From Staphylococcus saccharolyticus (GTDB taxonomy: Bacteria; Bacillota; Bacilli; Staphylococcales; Staphylococcaceae), in contig NZ_UHDZ01000001.1 of NCBI RefSeq assembly GCF_900458815.1, positions 1,674,001 through 1,738,000 of the forward strand: a stretch of DNA of 64,000 nt, in the 5' to 3' direction. This document shows positions 33,979 to 44,691 of this stretch, in pieces. Numbering within the stretch: position 1 is the stretch's first letter; each line of letters begins with the position of its first letter. Under the pieces are notes generated by a model that worked only from the letters and a program-made list of their open reading frames with translations, did no database searches and had not been told where the DNA came from. Position numbers and translations under genes: made by a program.

Positions 33979-35542
33979 TTAGTTTATTTTATTACCTTTA
34001 TTTTTTCTGCGTCTACCAGCTAAAAATACGCCACCTATTGCTGCGAATAATGTTCCAAATAAAGTACCGTTTGACTGAGTTTCTAATCCTGTTTTAGGCA
34101 ATGATTCATCATTTGAATGACTACCTTTTTTAGTAAGTTGTTTATTAGTTATTGCACTAGTCTCATTTTCATATTTAATTGCGTTGCTACCATGAGATTC
34201 TTGATTAGAATGAGAACCTGTGTTATCACCTGTATCATTATCCGAATCACCATCACTGTCTGCATCGCTATCTGCATCTGCGTCACAATCCGCATCCGCA
34301 TCACAATCTGCATCCGCATCACTATCTGCATCTGCGTCACAATCCGCATCCGCATCACAATCTGCATCCGCATCACTATCTGCATCCGCATCACTATCTG
34401 CATCCGCATCACTATCTGCATCTGCGTCACAATCCGCATCCGCATCACAATCTGCATCCGCATCACTATCTGCATCTGCGTCACAATCCGCATCCGCATC
34501 ACAATCTGCATCCGCATCACTATCTGCATCCGCATCACTATCTGCATCTGCGTCACAATCCGCATCCGCATCACAATCTGCATCCGCATCACTATCTGCA
34601 TCTGCGTCACAATCCGCATCCGCATCACAATCTGCATCCGCATCACTATCTGCATCTGCGTCACAATCCGCATCGCAATCTGCGTCCGCATCTCCGTCTA
34701 TATCTATATTACTGTCAGTATCTGTATCGCTATCTGCATCTGCGTCACAATCTGCATCCGCATCACTATCTGCATCCGCATCACTATCTGCATCTGCGTC
34801 ACAATCCGCATCGCAATCTGCGTCCGCATCTCCGTCTATATCATATATTACTGTCAGTATCTGTATCGCTATCTGCATCTGCGTCACAATCTGCATCCGC
34901 ATCACTATCTGCATCTGCGTCACAATCCGCGTCCGCATCTCCGTCTATATCTATATTGCTGTCAGTATCTGTATCGCTATCTGCATCTGCGTCACAATCC
35001 GCATCGCAATCCGCGTCCGCATCTCCGTCTATATCTATATTATTATCAACACTTGAATCATTATCAGTAGTATAGTCTGCATCGTAGTCAGCACTTGTAT
35101 CTACATTAGAACCTACGTTTGAATCACTGTCTGCATCGCTATCTGCATCACAATCCGCGTCTGCATCAGCATCCCCATCACAATCATTATCATATTCTCC
35201 ACCACAGTCTGTGTATGAAGTATTTTCCATATATGCGTTATCATTATCATAATCATATTGATCTGTAGTTGTTACTTGATTGTCTTCAGTATTCACCTCA
35301 TATGATGAATCTGCATCAGCACAGTTGTCATTACTAAATTGACTACCATCTTCATATGTTGTAGGTGTATCCTGTGTACTTATTTCTGCGGCATGAGCTT
35401 CTCCACTTATGCCAAACATTAAAGTTGCACCAACAAGAACTGATGCAATTCCTACAGAATGTTTTCTAATAGAATATTTATTGAGCCTACTAGAAATAAA
35501 ATCTTCTCTTTTCTTCACTGAATCTTGATGTCTCTTTTTCAT
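33979..35542 (-). pseudogene. LPXTG surface protein with cysteine-punctuated Asp-Ala repeats, one frameshift
   Basis: A GGAGG and ATG 35540-35542 begin [15 protein letters not shown], followed by a YSIRK-type signal ([18 protein letters not shown]), then about 90 Asp/Asn/Thr/Tyr-rich residues, then long hexapeptide repeats of DADAD plus Ser or Cys. The C-terminus has LPKTG, a hydrophobic helix and a basic tail, so a sortase A substrate. There is no recognisable ligand-binding A domain. About 25 cysteines occur, extraordinary for a staphylococcal wall protein; Ser AGT became Cys TGT. A one-base insertion (A at 34843-34844, plus strand) makes TGA at 34841-34843, so the coding pieces are 34841-35542 and 33979 to about 34840. 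This could be decay, a reversible switch in the repeats, or an assembly error. Confidence 0.75.
34252..35045 (-). repeat. 18-bp tandem repeat array encoding DADAD(S/C) hexapeptides
   Basis: Units of 18 bases (plus strand GCATCCGCATCACAATCT and close variants) repeat dozens of times. Units fall into three spelling types that recur in order, giving a higher-order period of about 54 bases and local expansions. A longer segment encoding [17 protein letters not shown] (about 34680-34730) recurs near 34830 and 34940 and 35025, showing larger duplications within the array. Confidence 0.9.
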
Positions 35543-36603
35543 ACTTTTCCTCCAAGAATAAAAATCTAATATTAAAATAATATGCAATTTTCACATAATT
35601 CTTATGCGAATACGTTTTACAATAATACAAATTAAAATCAAGTACAATACATTTTCTTTAAAAATTCAATAATTACCTTACACTATATTAATAATATTAA
35701 TAAAATATACAATATTTAGACACAATTAAATAATTTATGTCCATTTCATTAATCTCAATATTAATAGTTAAAAAACATTATAAATATTAATAATATAAGT
35801 GATTCTGGTTAATAAATTAATTAATATTGATTTATATGAGTAAGTTAATTTTATTTATTCTTAAATGAGAAATCTTAATATTTGTCTCAAAACATCTCAT
35901 AATTGACATGAATATAAAAGGTTTTCTAAAGCATGAAAAAGTAAAAAAGTAGATTGGACAAATATAATATCTCAACCTAGCTTCATCAAATTTACAGTAA
36001 TTGTATAAGTTACTAATAAACTTAAAATAATTCTTTCAACTTTAATCCTTTACTCCAACAGTAATTTTCTTGAATCAAAACGAACAGACAACTACAATGT
36101 GAAATTCAAATTTTAAAACAAATAAGTATTTCTAGTTTTAATGTTCATCATTAATCAAAAGTAATTTTTAAACATATTTGCAAATAGTAATGTAATATCT
36201 ATACAAATATAATCACTTTATCTACATATAGAATTAAATTTTGTTTTCTTAATCAAAACTAACATTTTTATATCAAAAAACTAAAAACTTCTATATATGG
36301 TTAGTCACTTGGAAAATAAAAATAATATTATGTCAGAGTTTACATACATATTAGATATAATAAAAATTGATATTAGGAAGCTTAATTAACATTAATATTC
36401 TAAAAATGTGTTTTCTTCTTAAGCAACGGAGAGTAAGATTTCAAGCAATTAAGTGATAATTTTTCTCAATAAAGTGTTGCATTACATGTGATCTTTCTAA
36501 ATTTGTCTATTTCCACAAAATGTACACATAATTTTAACAAATCTTACATACCCCGTCATATCTAGGTCCAATCGACCTCCGTTACATATAACAATAATTT
36601 TTT
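35543..36603. other. AT-rich 1.1-kb gap without a recognisable gene
   Basis: Between the repeat surface protein (-) and qoxA (+). Very rich in A/T with many short runs of TAATATTAAT type near 35680-35830. No ORF with a ribosome site and no strong hairpin plus T-run seen. It must hold both promoters and may be the relic of deleted DNA. Confidence 0.55.
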
Positions 36604-36633
36604 TTGAACAGACTCTTGTAAATATTGTGTAAT
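36604..36633 (+). promoter_or_regulatory. Probable qox promoter
   Basis: TTGAAC (36604-36609), 18-base spacer and TGTAAT (36628-36633), 53 bases before the qoxA GTG. A vegetative sigma-A type match; no clear Rex or SrrA box was recognised. Confidence 0.4.
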
Positions 36634-36686
36634 AAACTAAAATTATTGGTAAGCCCTACATTTGTAGTATTAGGAGGTCAAAAAAA

Positions 36687-37811
36687 GTGTCAAAATTTAA
36701 GTCTTTGCTTCTATTATTTGGCACACTAGTTTTACTTAGTGGTTGTTCAAATGTAGAAGTTTTTAATGCAAAAGGGCCAGTAGCAAGTAGTCAGAAGTTC
36801 TTGATCATCTACTCAATCATCTTCATGCTTGTTATTGTTGTCGTTGTGCTTTCCATGTTTGCTATTTTCATTTTTAAATATAGCTATAATAAAAATAGTG
36901 AATCTGGTAAGATGCACCACAATTCTTTAATTGAAACAATTTGGTTTGTGGTACCTATCCTAATTGTTATAGCTTTAGCTATTCCAACAGTTAAAACGTT
37001 ATACGATTATGAAAAACCACCTCAAAAAGACAAGGACCCACTTGTGGTTTACGCAGTAAGCGCTGGTTACAAATGGTTCTTTGCCTACCCAAATCAACAT
37101 ATTGAAACTGTTAATACGTTGACAATTCCTAAAGATCGTCCAGTCGTATTCAAGCTTCAAGCAATGGATACTATGACAAGTTTCTGGATTCCACAATTAG
37201 GTGGTCAGAAATATGCAATGACTGGTATGACTATGAATTGGACATTAACAGCTGATCAATTAGGTACTTTCAGAGGTCGTAACTCTAACTTCAATGGTGA
37301 GGGGTTCTCTCGTCAAACATTTAAAGTTCACTCTGTAAGTCAAAGTGATTTCGATAAATGGGTTAAAGATGCTAAAGGTAAGAAAACTTTAAGTCAATAT
37401 ACATTTGATAAACAACTCTTACCAAGCACACCTAATAAAGAATTAACATTCAATGGTACTCATATGGCGTTTGTGGACCCTGCAGCTGATCCTCAATATA
37501 TCTTTTATGCGTACAAACGTTTCAACTTTGAACAAAAAGATCCTAACTTCACAGCAGAAAAAGATCTTTACAAAGATGTAAAAGATAAACCTATTAAGCC
37601 AGCTCGTAAGGTTAAAGTTACAAACCCTAACTATGAACGTCATGGTATGAAAGCTATGATTCTCGGCAACAATGAAAAATATGATAATGAGTTCAAAAAA
37701 GAAGAGAACCATAACTCTAAGGAAATGGAAAAAATTTCTAAAGGAGCTAAAGACGAAAATGCGTCTAAACTTCAAAAAAAAGAACACGATGATCATGGAG
37801 GTGGACATTAA
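36687..37811 (+). CDS. qoxA: Cytochrome aa3 quinol oxidase subunit II
   Basis: 374-residue lipoprotein subunit of the aa3-type menaquinol oxidase. Lipobox LLSGC with Cys20, two membrane helices (about residues 40-65 and 85-105), then an extracellular cupredoxin-like domain ([19 protein letters not shown]) that lacks CuA ligands, as expected in quinol oxidases. The long His-rich tail ends DDHGGGH. GTG start with AGGAGGT. It overlaps qoxB by one base; first gene of qoxABCD. Confidence 0.96.
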   Translation: MSKFKSLLLLFGTLVLLSGCSNVEVFNAKGPVASSQKFLIIYSIIFMLVIVVVVLSMFAIFIFKYSYNKNSESGKMHHNSLIETIWFVVPILIVIALAIPTVKTLYDYEKPPQKDKDPLVVYAVSAGYKWFFAYPNQHIETVNTLTIPKDRPVVFKLQAMDTMTSFWIPQLGGQKYAMTGMTMNWTLTADQLGTFRGRNSNFNGEGFSRQTFKVHSVSQSDFDKWVKDAKGKKTLSQYTFDKQLLPSTPNKELTFNGTHMAFVDPAADPQYIFYAYKRFNFEQKDPNFTAEKDLYKDVKDKPIKPARKVKVTNPNYERHGMKAMILGNNEKYDNEFKKEENHNSKEMEKISKGAKDENASKLQKKEHDDHGGGH

Positions 37812-39799
37812 TGAATTTTCCATGGGATCAATTACTAGTTAAAGGTAACTGGATGATTATTTCGGCACAAATTGCTGCCCCATTTTTAGTCATCGGACTT
37901 ATAGCTGTAATTTCTTATTTTAAATTATGGAAATATCTATATAAAGAATGGTTCACATCCGTAGACCATAAAAAAATCGGTATTATGTATTTAATCTGTG
38001 CCGTATTAATGTTTGTTCGTGGTGGTATTGACGCGTTATTAATTCGTACTCAATTAACAATTCCAGATAATAAATTCTTGGAAGCTAACCACTATGATCA
38101 AATTTTTAGTACACACGGCGTAATCATGATTATATTTATGGCTATGCCATTTATCTTTGGTTTATGGAATGTTGTTATTCCATTACAATTAGGTGCTCGT
38201 GATGTTGCCTTCCCTGTAATGAATAACGTTAGTTTCTGGCTATTCTTCGCTGGTATGATTTTATTTAACCTATCATTTATTGTAGGTGGATCTCCAGCTA
38301 CTGGTTGGACAAACTACGCACCACTTGCTGGTGAATTTAGTCCCGGACCAGGTGTTAATTATTACTTGATTGCAATTCAAATATCCGGTATAGGATCGTT
38401 AATGACTGGTATCAATTTCTTTGTTACGATTCTTAGATGTAAGACTCCAACAATGAAATTCATGCAAATGCCAATGTTCAGTGTAACTACTTTTGTTACA
38501 ACATTGATTGTTATTTTAGCATTCCCAGTGTTCACAGTAGCACTTGCTTTAATGACTGCTGATAGAATCTTTGGAACACAGTTCTTCACTGTAGCAAATG
38601 GCGGTATGCCAATGCTTTGGGCTAACTTCTTCTGGGTATGGGGGCACCCTGAAGTTTACATCGTTATCCTACCAGCATTCGGTATGTATTCAGAAATTAT
38701 TCCTACATTTGCCCGTAAGCGTTTATTCGGTCATCAAAGTATGATTTGGGCAACTGCAGGTATCGCATTCTTAAGTTTCTTAGTTTGGGTTCACCATTTC
38801 TTCACTATGGGTAATGGTGCATTAATTAACTCATTCTTCTCAATTTCAACAATGTTAATCGGTGTTCCTACCGGAGTTAAACTATTTAACTGGTTGTTAA
38901 CATTGTACAAAGGTAGAATTACTTTTGAGTCACCTATGTTATTCTCATTAGCATTCATCCCTAACTTCCTATTAGGTGGGGTTACTGGTGTAATGTTAGC
39001 GATGGCATCAGCTGACTATCAATATCACAACACTTATTTCTTAGTAGCTCACTTCCACTATACATTGGTTACTGGTGTAGTATTTGCTTGCTTAGCTGGT
39101 TTAATCTTCTGGTATCCAAAAATGATGGGCTACAAATTAAACGAAACATTAAACAAATGGTGCTTCTGGTTCTTCATGATTGGATTCAACGTTTGTTTCT
39201 TACCACAATTCATTCTAGGTTTAGATGGTATGCCACGTCGTCTATACACTTACATGCCTTCTGATGGTTGGTGGTTATTAAACTTCATCTCAACTATCGG
39301 TGCATTATTGATGGCGGTAGGATTCTTATTCCTAGTAGTAAGTATCGTTTACAGTCATATCAAAGCTCCACGTGAAGCAACTGGAGATAACTGGGATGGT
39401 CTTGGTCGTACTTTAGAGTGGTCAACAGCTTCAGCTATACCACCTAAATATAACTTTGCTATCACTCCTGATTGGAATGACTATGATACATTTGTAGACA
39501 TGAAGGAACATGGTCGTCATTATTTAGATAACCATAACTACAAAGATATTCATATGCCAAATAATACTCCAGTAGGTTTCTGGATAGGTATCTTTATGAC
39601 TATTGGTGGCTTCTTCTTAGTCTTCGAATCAATTGTTCCAGCACTTATCTGCTTAGCAGGTATCTTTGGTACTTTAATTTGGAGAAGTTTCCAAATCGAT
39701 CATGGTTATCACATCCCTGCTTCAGAAGCTGCAGAAACTGAAGCTCGTTTAAGAGAAGCTCGAATTAAAGAAAGGGAGGCTGTAAGTCATGAGTCATGA
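37811..39799 (+). CDS. qoxB: Cytochrome aa3 quinol oxidase subunit I
   Basis: 662-residue heme-copper oxidase core: about 15 helices, carrying the low-spin heme and the heme-copper centre. Seen are the heme-ligand [10 protein letters not shown], the copper and Tyr-His motif [15 protein letters not shown], the HH pair in VWVHHFF and the heme-binding HFHYTLV. No frame break, so this oxidase looks functional, in contrast to cydAB in the same window. Confidence 0.98.
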   Translation: MNFPWDQLLVKGNWMIISAQIAAPFLVIGLIAVISYFKLWKYLYKEWFTSVDHKKIGIMYLICAVLMFVRGGIDALLIRTQLTIPDNKFLEANHYDQIFSTHGVIMIIFMAMPFIFGLWNVVIPLQLGARDVAFPVMNNVSFWLFFAGMILFNLSFIVGGSPATGWTNYAPLAGEFSPGPGVNYYLIAIQISGIGSLMTGINFFVTILRCKTPTMKFMQMPMFSVTTFVTTLIVILAFPVFTVALALMTADRIFGTQFFTVANGGMPMLWANFFWVWGHPEVYIVILPAFGMYSEIIPTFARKRLFGHQSMIWATAGIAFLSFLVWVHHFFTMGNGALINSFFSISTMLIGVPTGVKLFNWLLTLYKGRITFESPMLFSLAFIPNFLLGGVTGVMLAMASADYQYHNTYFLVAHFHYTLVTGVVFACLAGLIFWYPKMMGYKLNETLNKWCFWFFMIGFNVCFLPQFILGLDGMPRRLYTYMPSDGWWLLNFISTIGALLMAVGFLFLVVSIVYSHIKAPREATGDNWDGLGRTLEWSTASAIPPKYNFAITPDWNDYDTFVDMKEHGRHYLDNHNYKDIHMPNNTPVGFWIGIFMTIGGFFLVFESIVPALICLAGIFGTLIWRSFQIDHGYHIPASEAAETEARLREARIKEREAVSHES

Positions 39800-40394
39800 T
39801 GTAAATACTATTGATTCTCGATCACATGAAGGCGAATTAAATAAACTTGGCTTTTGGATTTTCCTTACAGCTGAATTTGCATTATTCGGCACCCTATTTG
39901 CAACGTTGTTAACTTTGCAACATGGTGGCGGATATGGTGGTAAATTAACTACAGATTTATTTGAATTACATTTAGTTTTAATAATGACATTTGCGTTATT
40001 ATTAAGTTCTTATACTTGTGGTATTGCTATTTATTACATGCGACAAGAAAAACAAAACCTAATGATGATTTGGATGATTATCACAGTTATCTTAGGCCTT
40101 GTATTCGTAGGTTTTGAAATTTACGAATTCGCACACTATACTCAAGAAGGTGTCAATCCAACAATTGGTTCTTTCTGGTCTAGTTTCTTTATTCTACTAG
40201 GTACGCATGGCGCCCACGTATCATTAGGTATCGTGTGGATTATTTGCTTATTAATTCAAATCGGCACACGCGGTTTAGATTCTTACAATGCTCCTAAGTT
40301 GTTTATAGTAAGTTTATACTGGCACTTCTTAGATGTTGTATGGATCTTCATCTTTACTGCCGTATATATGATAGGGATGGTGTATAGCGGATGA
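39789..40394 (+). CDS. qoxC: Cytochrome aa3 quinol oxidase subunit III
   Basis: 201-residue, five-helix subunit [22 protein letters not shown], the acidic VGFEIYEF and THGAHVSLG motifs typical of COX3-like proteins. It overlaps the end of qoxB by 11 bases with a GGGAGG site inside it. Confidence 0.97.
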   Translation: MSHDVNTIDSRSHEGELNKLGFWIFLTAEFALFGTLFATLLTLQHGGGYGGKLTTDLFELHLVLIMTFALLLSSYTCGIAIYYMRQEKQNLMMIWMIITVILGLVFVGFEIYEFAHYTQEGVNPTIGSFWSSFFILLGTHGAHVSLGIVWIICLLIQIGTRGLDSYNAPKLFIVSLYWHFLDVVWIFIFTAVYMIGMVYSG

Positions 40395-40681
40395 ATACAA
40401 TCGTAAAACATACAGTAGGTTTTATTGCTTCTATCGTACTAACACTTTTAGCAGTTTTTGTAACTCTATACACAAACATGACATTCCATGCTAAGTTAAC
40501 TATTATCTTCGGTTTTGCTTTCATCCAAGCAGCAGTTCAATTATTAATGTTCATGCACTTAACTGAAGGTAGAGACGGACGTCTTCAAACATTCAAAGTT
40601 ATCTTTGCAATTATTATTACTCTAGCTACTGTTATTGGAACATACTGGGTAATGCAAGGTGGACACTCTCACCACTTATAA
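40391..40681 (+). CDS. qoxD: Cytochrome aa3 quinol oxidase subunit IV
   Basis: 96-residue, three-helix subunit IV, with [10 protein letters not shown] in the second loop and a His-rich end (GGHSHHL). It overlaps qoxC by four bases (ATGA) and finishes the operon. Confidence 0.95.
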   Translation: MNTIVKHTVGFIASIVLTLLAVFVTLYTNMTFHAKLTIIFGFAFIQAAVQLLMFMHLTEGRDGRLQTFKVIFAIIITLATVIGTYWVMQGGHSHHL

Positions 40682-40725
40682 AATTGAAACAAATAAACAA
40701 AGTTTCTACTTTGTTTATCTTAAAG

Positions 40726-40757
40726 CAAGCTAACACATTCTTGTTAGCTTGTTTTTT
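40726..40757 (+). terminator. Terminator of qoxABCD
   Basis: Perfect 10-bp arms 40726-40735 and 40742-40751 and a TTTTTT run; a smaller hairpin (ACAAAGT/ACTTTGT, 40697-40715) precedes it. Confidence 0.92.
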
Positions 40758-40830
40758 ATGTCGAAATTAAATATATACAATGTTACTCTTAATTAAATAA
40801 ATTGTTTAAAAGGAGAGGAGAGCATCAATC

Positions 40831-41739
40831 ATGCAGATTCCTATTATTATAGATACTGACCCTGGTATTGATGATGCAGCAGCTATTAGTTTAGCTTTAT
40901 GTCATTCAAAATTTGATGTGAAAATGATATCAACTGTCAACGGAAATGTTGGCATAGAAAAAACAACTGCAAATGCACTTAAACTCAAACAATTTTTTAA
41001 TAGCAACGTACAAGTACATAGAGGCGCTTCAAAACCATTATTAAATCAAATTGTCGATGCAGCACCTGTACATGGCGAATCAGGTATGGATGGCTATCAA
41101 TTTCCACCTGTTTCCGAAAGTGATTTAACCTCAGTTCATGCAGTTGAAGCTTTGAAAAATTTGCTTATCAACAGCGAGGAACCTATTACAATTGTAGCAA
41201 TTGGCCCATTAACTAATATTGCTATTCTTTTATCAAGCTATCCAGAGGTACAAAATCATATCAAAGAAGTTATCATTATGGGGGGAAGTACTGGAAGAGG
41301 AAATGTGACTCCACTAGCTGAATTTAATATTTATTGTGATCCAGAGGCTGCTCAAGTCGTTTTTAATTCAGGATTACCTCTTACAATGGTAGGCCTAGAT
41401 TTAGCTAGTAAAGCAATGTTTACATATGATTTTGTCAAAAGTTTCAAAGAAGTCAATGAAACAGGCCGAATGCTATATAACCTATTTCAGCATTATAGAA
41501 GTGAAGATTTTGACATAGGAGTTAAAGTCTATGATGTATTTACAATCCTTTATTTACTTAACCCTCAGTCATTTATCGTTAAAGAAGCAGATGTACAAAT
41601 CGAGTTAGATGGTAAGTATACTAAAGGTGCGACTGTAGTTAATTTTAACTCTCAATACCCTAATTGTTCAGTTGTATTAAGTCCAATAGGAAGCGAATTT
41701 AAAGATATCTTTTTAAGTTCACTTAAAAATTGCAAATAA
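40831..41739 (+). CDS. Inosine/uridine-preferring nucleoside hydrolase
   Basis: 302-residue IU-nucleoside hydrolase that releases base from ribonucleosides for salvage. The Ca-binding signature IIDTDPGIDDAAAI is at residues 5-18, with VHGESGMDGYQF and VIMGGSTGRGNVTPLAEFNIYCDPEAA split across the active site. Rih-type (most like RihC), cytoplasmic. GGAGAGGAG precedes the ATG. Single gene between two terminators. Confidence 0.9.
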   Translation: MQIPIIIDTDPGIDDAAAISLALCHSKFDVKMISTVNGNVGIEKTTANALKLKQFFNSNVQVHRGASKPLLNQIVDAAPVHGESGMDGYQFPPVSESDLTSVHAVEALKNLLINSEEPITIVAIGPLTNIAILLSSYPEVQNHIKEVIIMGGSTGRGNVTPLAEFNIYCDPEAAQVVFNSGLPLTMVGLDLASKAMFTYDFVKSFKEVNETGRMLYNLFQHYRSEDFDIGVKVYDVFTILYLLNPQSFIVKEADVQIELDGKYTKGATVVNFNSQYPNCSVVLSPIGSEFKDIFLSSLKNCK

Positions 41740-41755
41740 TTTACTTCAACACACT

Positions 41756-41795
41756 AAAAATAGCCAATGAATACGTGAATTATTGGCTATTTATT
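41756..41795. terminator. Bidirectional terminator between nucleoside hydrolase and fmtA
   Basis: Arms TAGCCAAT/ATTGGCTA (41761-41768 and 41782-41789) extended by A/T pairs, flanked by AAAAA and a T-rich run. Confidence 0.85.
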
Positions 41796-41807
41796 AAGTC
41801 ATAATGT

Positions 41808-43007
41808 TTATTTAACTTTAACTCCAGCAGTATTATATGGTTTCTTTTGTTTTAAAATATTATAGAAAATATGTCTCATCTTATCTTCATTATCTACAAA
41901 GCCTGGAGTATTACTTACATTAGTTCCTAAAACTACTATATATTTATCATTAAAATAAACTGTAAATATTTGTCCGAAAAATACACCATTTCCCCTGTTT
42001 AAATAAGGGGTAACGTAGAATCCGTATCTGTATTCCTCTGGAAATTCTGCAGTACCAAATTCATGCAAAATAGGGTGCGTAATCTCAGGACTGAAAATTT
42101 TATTTTTTTGTAATTCAGAAATCAACTTAGCCATATCATATGGAGCCATATACAAATTACCTGCTCCATAATATTGATCTAAGATATTTGGTCGTAAAAA
42201 TAAAAATGTATTGTTATTTAATTTATACCCTTTCGCCATATCATTTTGAAGAGGTTTCTCATCATAAAATGCTGTATGTTTTAAATGATACTTATCACCT
42301 AAACGGTCGTAATAATTTTTAACATATGGCTTTCCAGTTACATTTTCAATAACCTTTGCTAAGACTAGATAATTGCCATCATTATATTCATGCTTATGAT
42401 ACATATTTTCATTAATACCACGCGCTTGAATTGATTTTACTGCTTGATCTAAATTTTTAATATTTGTTGAAGCTTCGTATTTAAAAAGACCACTTCTATG
42501 TAACATCAAATCTTTAAGAGTAATTACTTTATCTATTTTAAACCAAGGTAAATATTTTGTGACGGAATCATTGATATTCACTTTATTTTCAACTTCAAGT
42601 TGTTTAAGTAATAATCCAGTGGTAAATTTTTGTGCTGATCCTATAAGAAACATGGTATTTGGACTGTTTTTCTTTCTTTTTTCAATATCTTGATAACCAT
42701 AGCCCTTATTTATTTTAACTTTCCCATTTTCAAACACTGCAACCGTCCCACTAAATTTTGTTTCATTTAAATATTTATTTATTTCTTTAGACATGGGGTC
42801 TTTTTTATATACAGTTTTCAATTTGTTTGGCGTTTTTAGAGATTTATCTCTTTTTTCAATGTACGTTGAATTATCATTTTTCTTTTTTAAAGCATGATTT
42901 TCAACCATATGATGTTTATTCCATTTAAATCCTAACACCCCTACTAAAACAATCAAGGTAACTAATACAATTATAAAAAATATTATTTTAAATTTATTAA
43001 GTTTCAT
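41808..43007 (-). CDS. fmtA: FmtA, teichoic acid D-Ala esterase / penicillin-binding serine hydrolase
   Basis: 399-residue beta-lactamase-fold protein with an N-terminal signal anchor (residues 5-27). Ser124 in GSAQK is the SxxK nucleophile, and YNDGN forms the second motif; YGAGNLYM and the FFGQIFTVYYN-like end match FmtA of S. aureus, which removes D-alanine from teichoic acids and affects methicillin resistance and biofilm. The start ATG lies at the end of a 31-base gap after the phosphosugar mutase gene, so the two are probably one transcript. Confidence 0.9.
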   Translation of the reverse strand: MKLNKFKIIFFIIVLVTLIVLVGVLGFKWNKHHMVENHALKKKNDNSTYIEKRDKSLKTPNKLKTVYKKDPMSKEINKYLNETKFSGTVAVFENGKVKINKGYGYQDIEKRKKNSPNTMFLIGSAQKFTTGLLLKQLEVENKVNINDSVTKYLPWFKIDKVITLKDLMLHRSGLFKYEASTNIKNLDQAVKSIQARGINENMYHKHEYNDGNYLVLAKVIENVTGKPYVKNYYDRLGDKYHLKHTAFYDEKPLQNDMAKGYKLNNNTFLFLRPNILDQYYGAGNLYMAPYDMAKLISELQKNKIFSPEITHPILHEFGTAEFPEEYRYGFYVTPYLNRGNGVFFGQIFTVYFNDKYIVVLGTNVSNTPGFVDNEDKMRHIFYNILKQKKPYNTAGVKVK

Positions 43008-43038
43008 ATTTTTTTATTTGCCTCACACATTCATATCT

Positions 43039-44691
43039 TTAATTTTCGATATATGTCTTCATGAACTCGTCAATCACACTATTAATATCTTCTACATCAA
43101 GTGAAAAATAAATTTTAATTTTAGGTTCTGTACCAGAAGGTCTAATAGCTATGAATCCTTCATCAAAAATAAAGCGAATTAAATTAGAATTTGGAAATCG
43201 TGTTTGTTCTACTAAACCACTATCAAGATATTTAATCTTTCCCAATTGATAATCCTCTATAGCTTTAACATTTAACCCACACATCTGATACACGTTTTCA
43301 TTTCTAAAGAAGTCTATAATTTCTCTAATTTTCATCTGACCTTCTTGTCCTTTAAATGACGGACTTAAATTAATATCTTTATAATGGCCAATCGTTTTGT
43401 ATATGTCTATAAGCGTATCTGTAAAGGTAATATTATTCTCATATAATATATTTTTGTATTTTATGATTAATGGAACAATTTGTATTGCATCTTTATCTCT
43501 TGTAAACGGCTCAGCTAAATAACCATTACTTTCTTCATAAGCTAATAGAAGTTTCTCGTCTTTACCTTCATTTTTATTTAAAATATCTGAAATGAATTTA
43601 AACCCAGTAAGAGCATTATAAACCTTTACATTAAGGGCTTTTGCAAGCTTTTCACCTAATTCACTCGTTACAATCGACTTGACTATATATAAACTTTCAA
43701 AAGAAGCATTTACTAAGTCTTGATATCTCAGTTTCATGAGAATAAGCCCAATTTCATTTCCATTGATATAACGATATTCACCATTTGCTAATCTTTCAAC
43801 AATACCTAGTCTATCTGCATCAGGATCTGTAGCAATTATAAGCTTCGCATCAGTTCGTTCTGCTAATATTTTACTATCGTTAAATACCTCTTCATCTTCA
43901 GGATTAGGATTATTAACTGTAGGAAAATGACCGTCTGGTTTCGATTGGTTCTGTTCAATTACATAATTGTCATAATCAAGTTCATCTAATATCTCTGCTA
44001 CAATTGGTAAACTCGTACCATGTAAGCTAGTCAAAACAATTTTAGCTTTTTTCTTTTCAATTTTACCAGTAGTTTGAATAACCTTTTTCTTATAACTATT
44101 AGTTAGGTCATCATTTGCATAAATAATTTGATTATCTTTTAAAAATGCACTGTATCCTAAACAATCAATATCTAAAGGATTGTCTATCTCTTCTATGTAA
44201 TTACTTAATATTGCTGAATCTTTTGGCAAAAGTTGACCGCCATATTGATTATAAACTTTTATACCATTATAATTTTTTGGATTATGGCTCGCAGTAATCA
44301 TAACCCCACCATCAGCATTATAATATCTAACTGCATAAGATAGCTCTGGCGTAGACTTGTATTTATTGGAAGTGATAACTTTAATATTATTTTGCGCTAA
44401 TATTGTTGATATTTCTCTAGCAAAAGCATCTGAAAGTAATCTTGAATCATAAAATACAACAATACTTACATTGTCCTTAATTGACTTAAAGAATTTAGCT
44501 ATACCTAAAGCTACCTTTCTAACAGTAAAAGCGTTCATTCTTCCAGGTCCAATTCCAAATATACCTCTAATACCTGCCGTCCCAAAAGATAATTGTGTTC
44601 TTAATCCCTCTTCTATCTCTTCATCAGTTTGTTGCTCATAAAACGGTCGAATTAAACTTTCATCCAATCGTTTTATCCATTCTTGTTTCAT
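43039..44691 (-). CDS. Phospho-sugar mutase (phosphoglucomutase/phosphomannomutase family, PgcA-like)
   Basis: 550-residue alpha-D-phosphohexomutase. FGTAGIRGIFGIGPGRMN near residue 36, the phosphoserine loop TASHNPKNYNG, metal loop TDPDADRLG, sugar-binding EESNGYLAEP and the phosphate-binding RPSGTEPK are all intact. It supplies or interconverts glucose phosphates, for instance for UDP-glucose and glycolipid anchor of lipoteichoic acid. In S. aureus pgcA lies elsewhere, so this may be a paralogue. AGGAG precedes the ATG; it heads a two-gene unit with fmtA. Confidence 0.88.
   Translation of the reverse strand: MKQEWIKRLDESLIRPFYEQQTDEEIEEGLRTQLSFGTAGIRGIFGIGPGRMNAFTVRKVALGIAKFFKSIKDNVSIVVFYDSRLLSDAFAREISTILAQNNIKVITSNKYKSTPELSYAVRYYNADGGVMITASHNPKNYNGIKVYNQYGGQLLPKDSAILSNYIEEIDNPLDIDCLGYSAFLKDNQIIYANDDLTNSYKKKVIQTTGKIEKKKAKIVLTSLHGTSLPIVAEILDELDYDNYVIEQNQSKPDGHFPTVNNPNPEDEEVFNDSKILAERTDAKLIIATDPDADRLGIVERLANGEYRYINGNEIGLILMKLRYQDLVNASFESLYIVKSIVTSELGEKLAKALNVKVYNALTGFKFISDILNKNEGKDEKLLLAYEESNGYLAEPFTRDKDAIQIVPLIIKYKNILYENNITFTDTLIDIYKTIGHYKDINLSPSFKGQEGQMKIREIIDFFRNENVYQMCGLNVKAIEDYQLGKIKYLDSGLVEQTRFPNSNLIRFIFDEGFIAIRPSGTEPKIKIYFSLDVEDINSVIDEFMKTYIEN

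Noticed and set aside
34117..35070. Long plus-strand open frames of about 300 codons (rich in Ser-Ala or Ile-Thr-Ile-Cys) across the repeat array
   Set aside because: They are antisense shadows of the 18-bp repeats; no ribosome site or signal, and the minus-strand frame has a proper signal peptide and LPXTG anchor.
35543..36603. CRISPR array or mobile element remnant in the AT-rich gap
   Set aside because: No regularly spaced direct repeats, transposase fragments or terminal inverted repeats were found.
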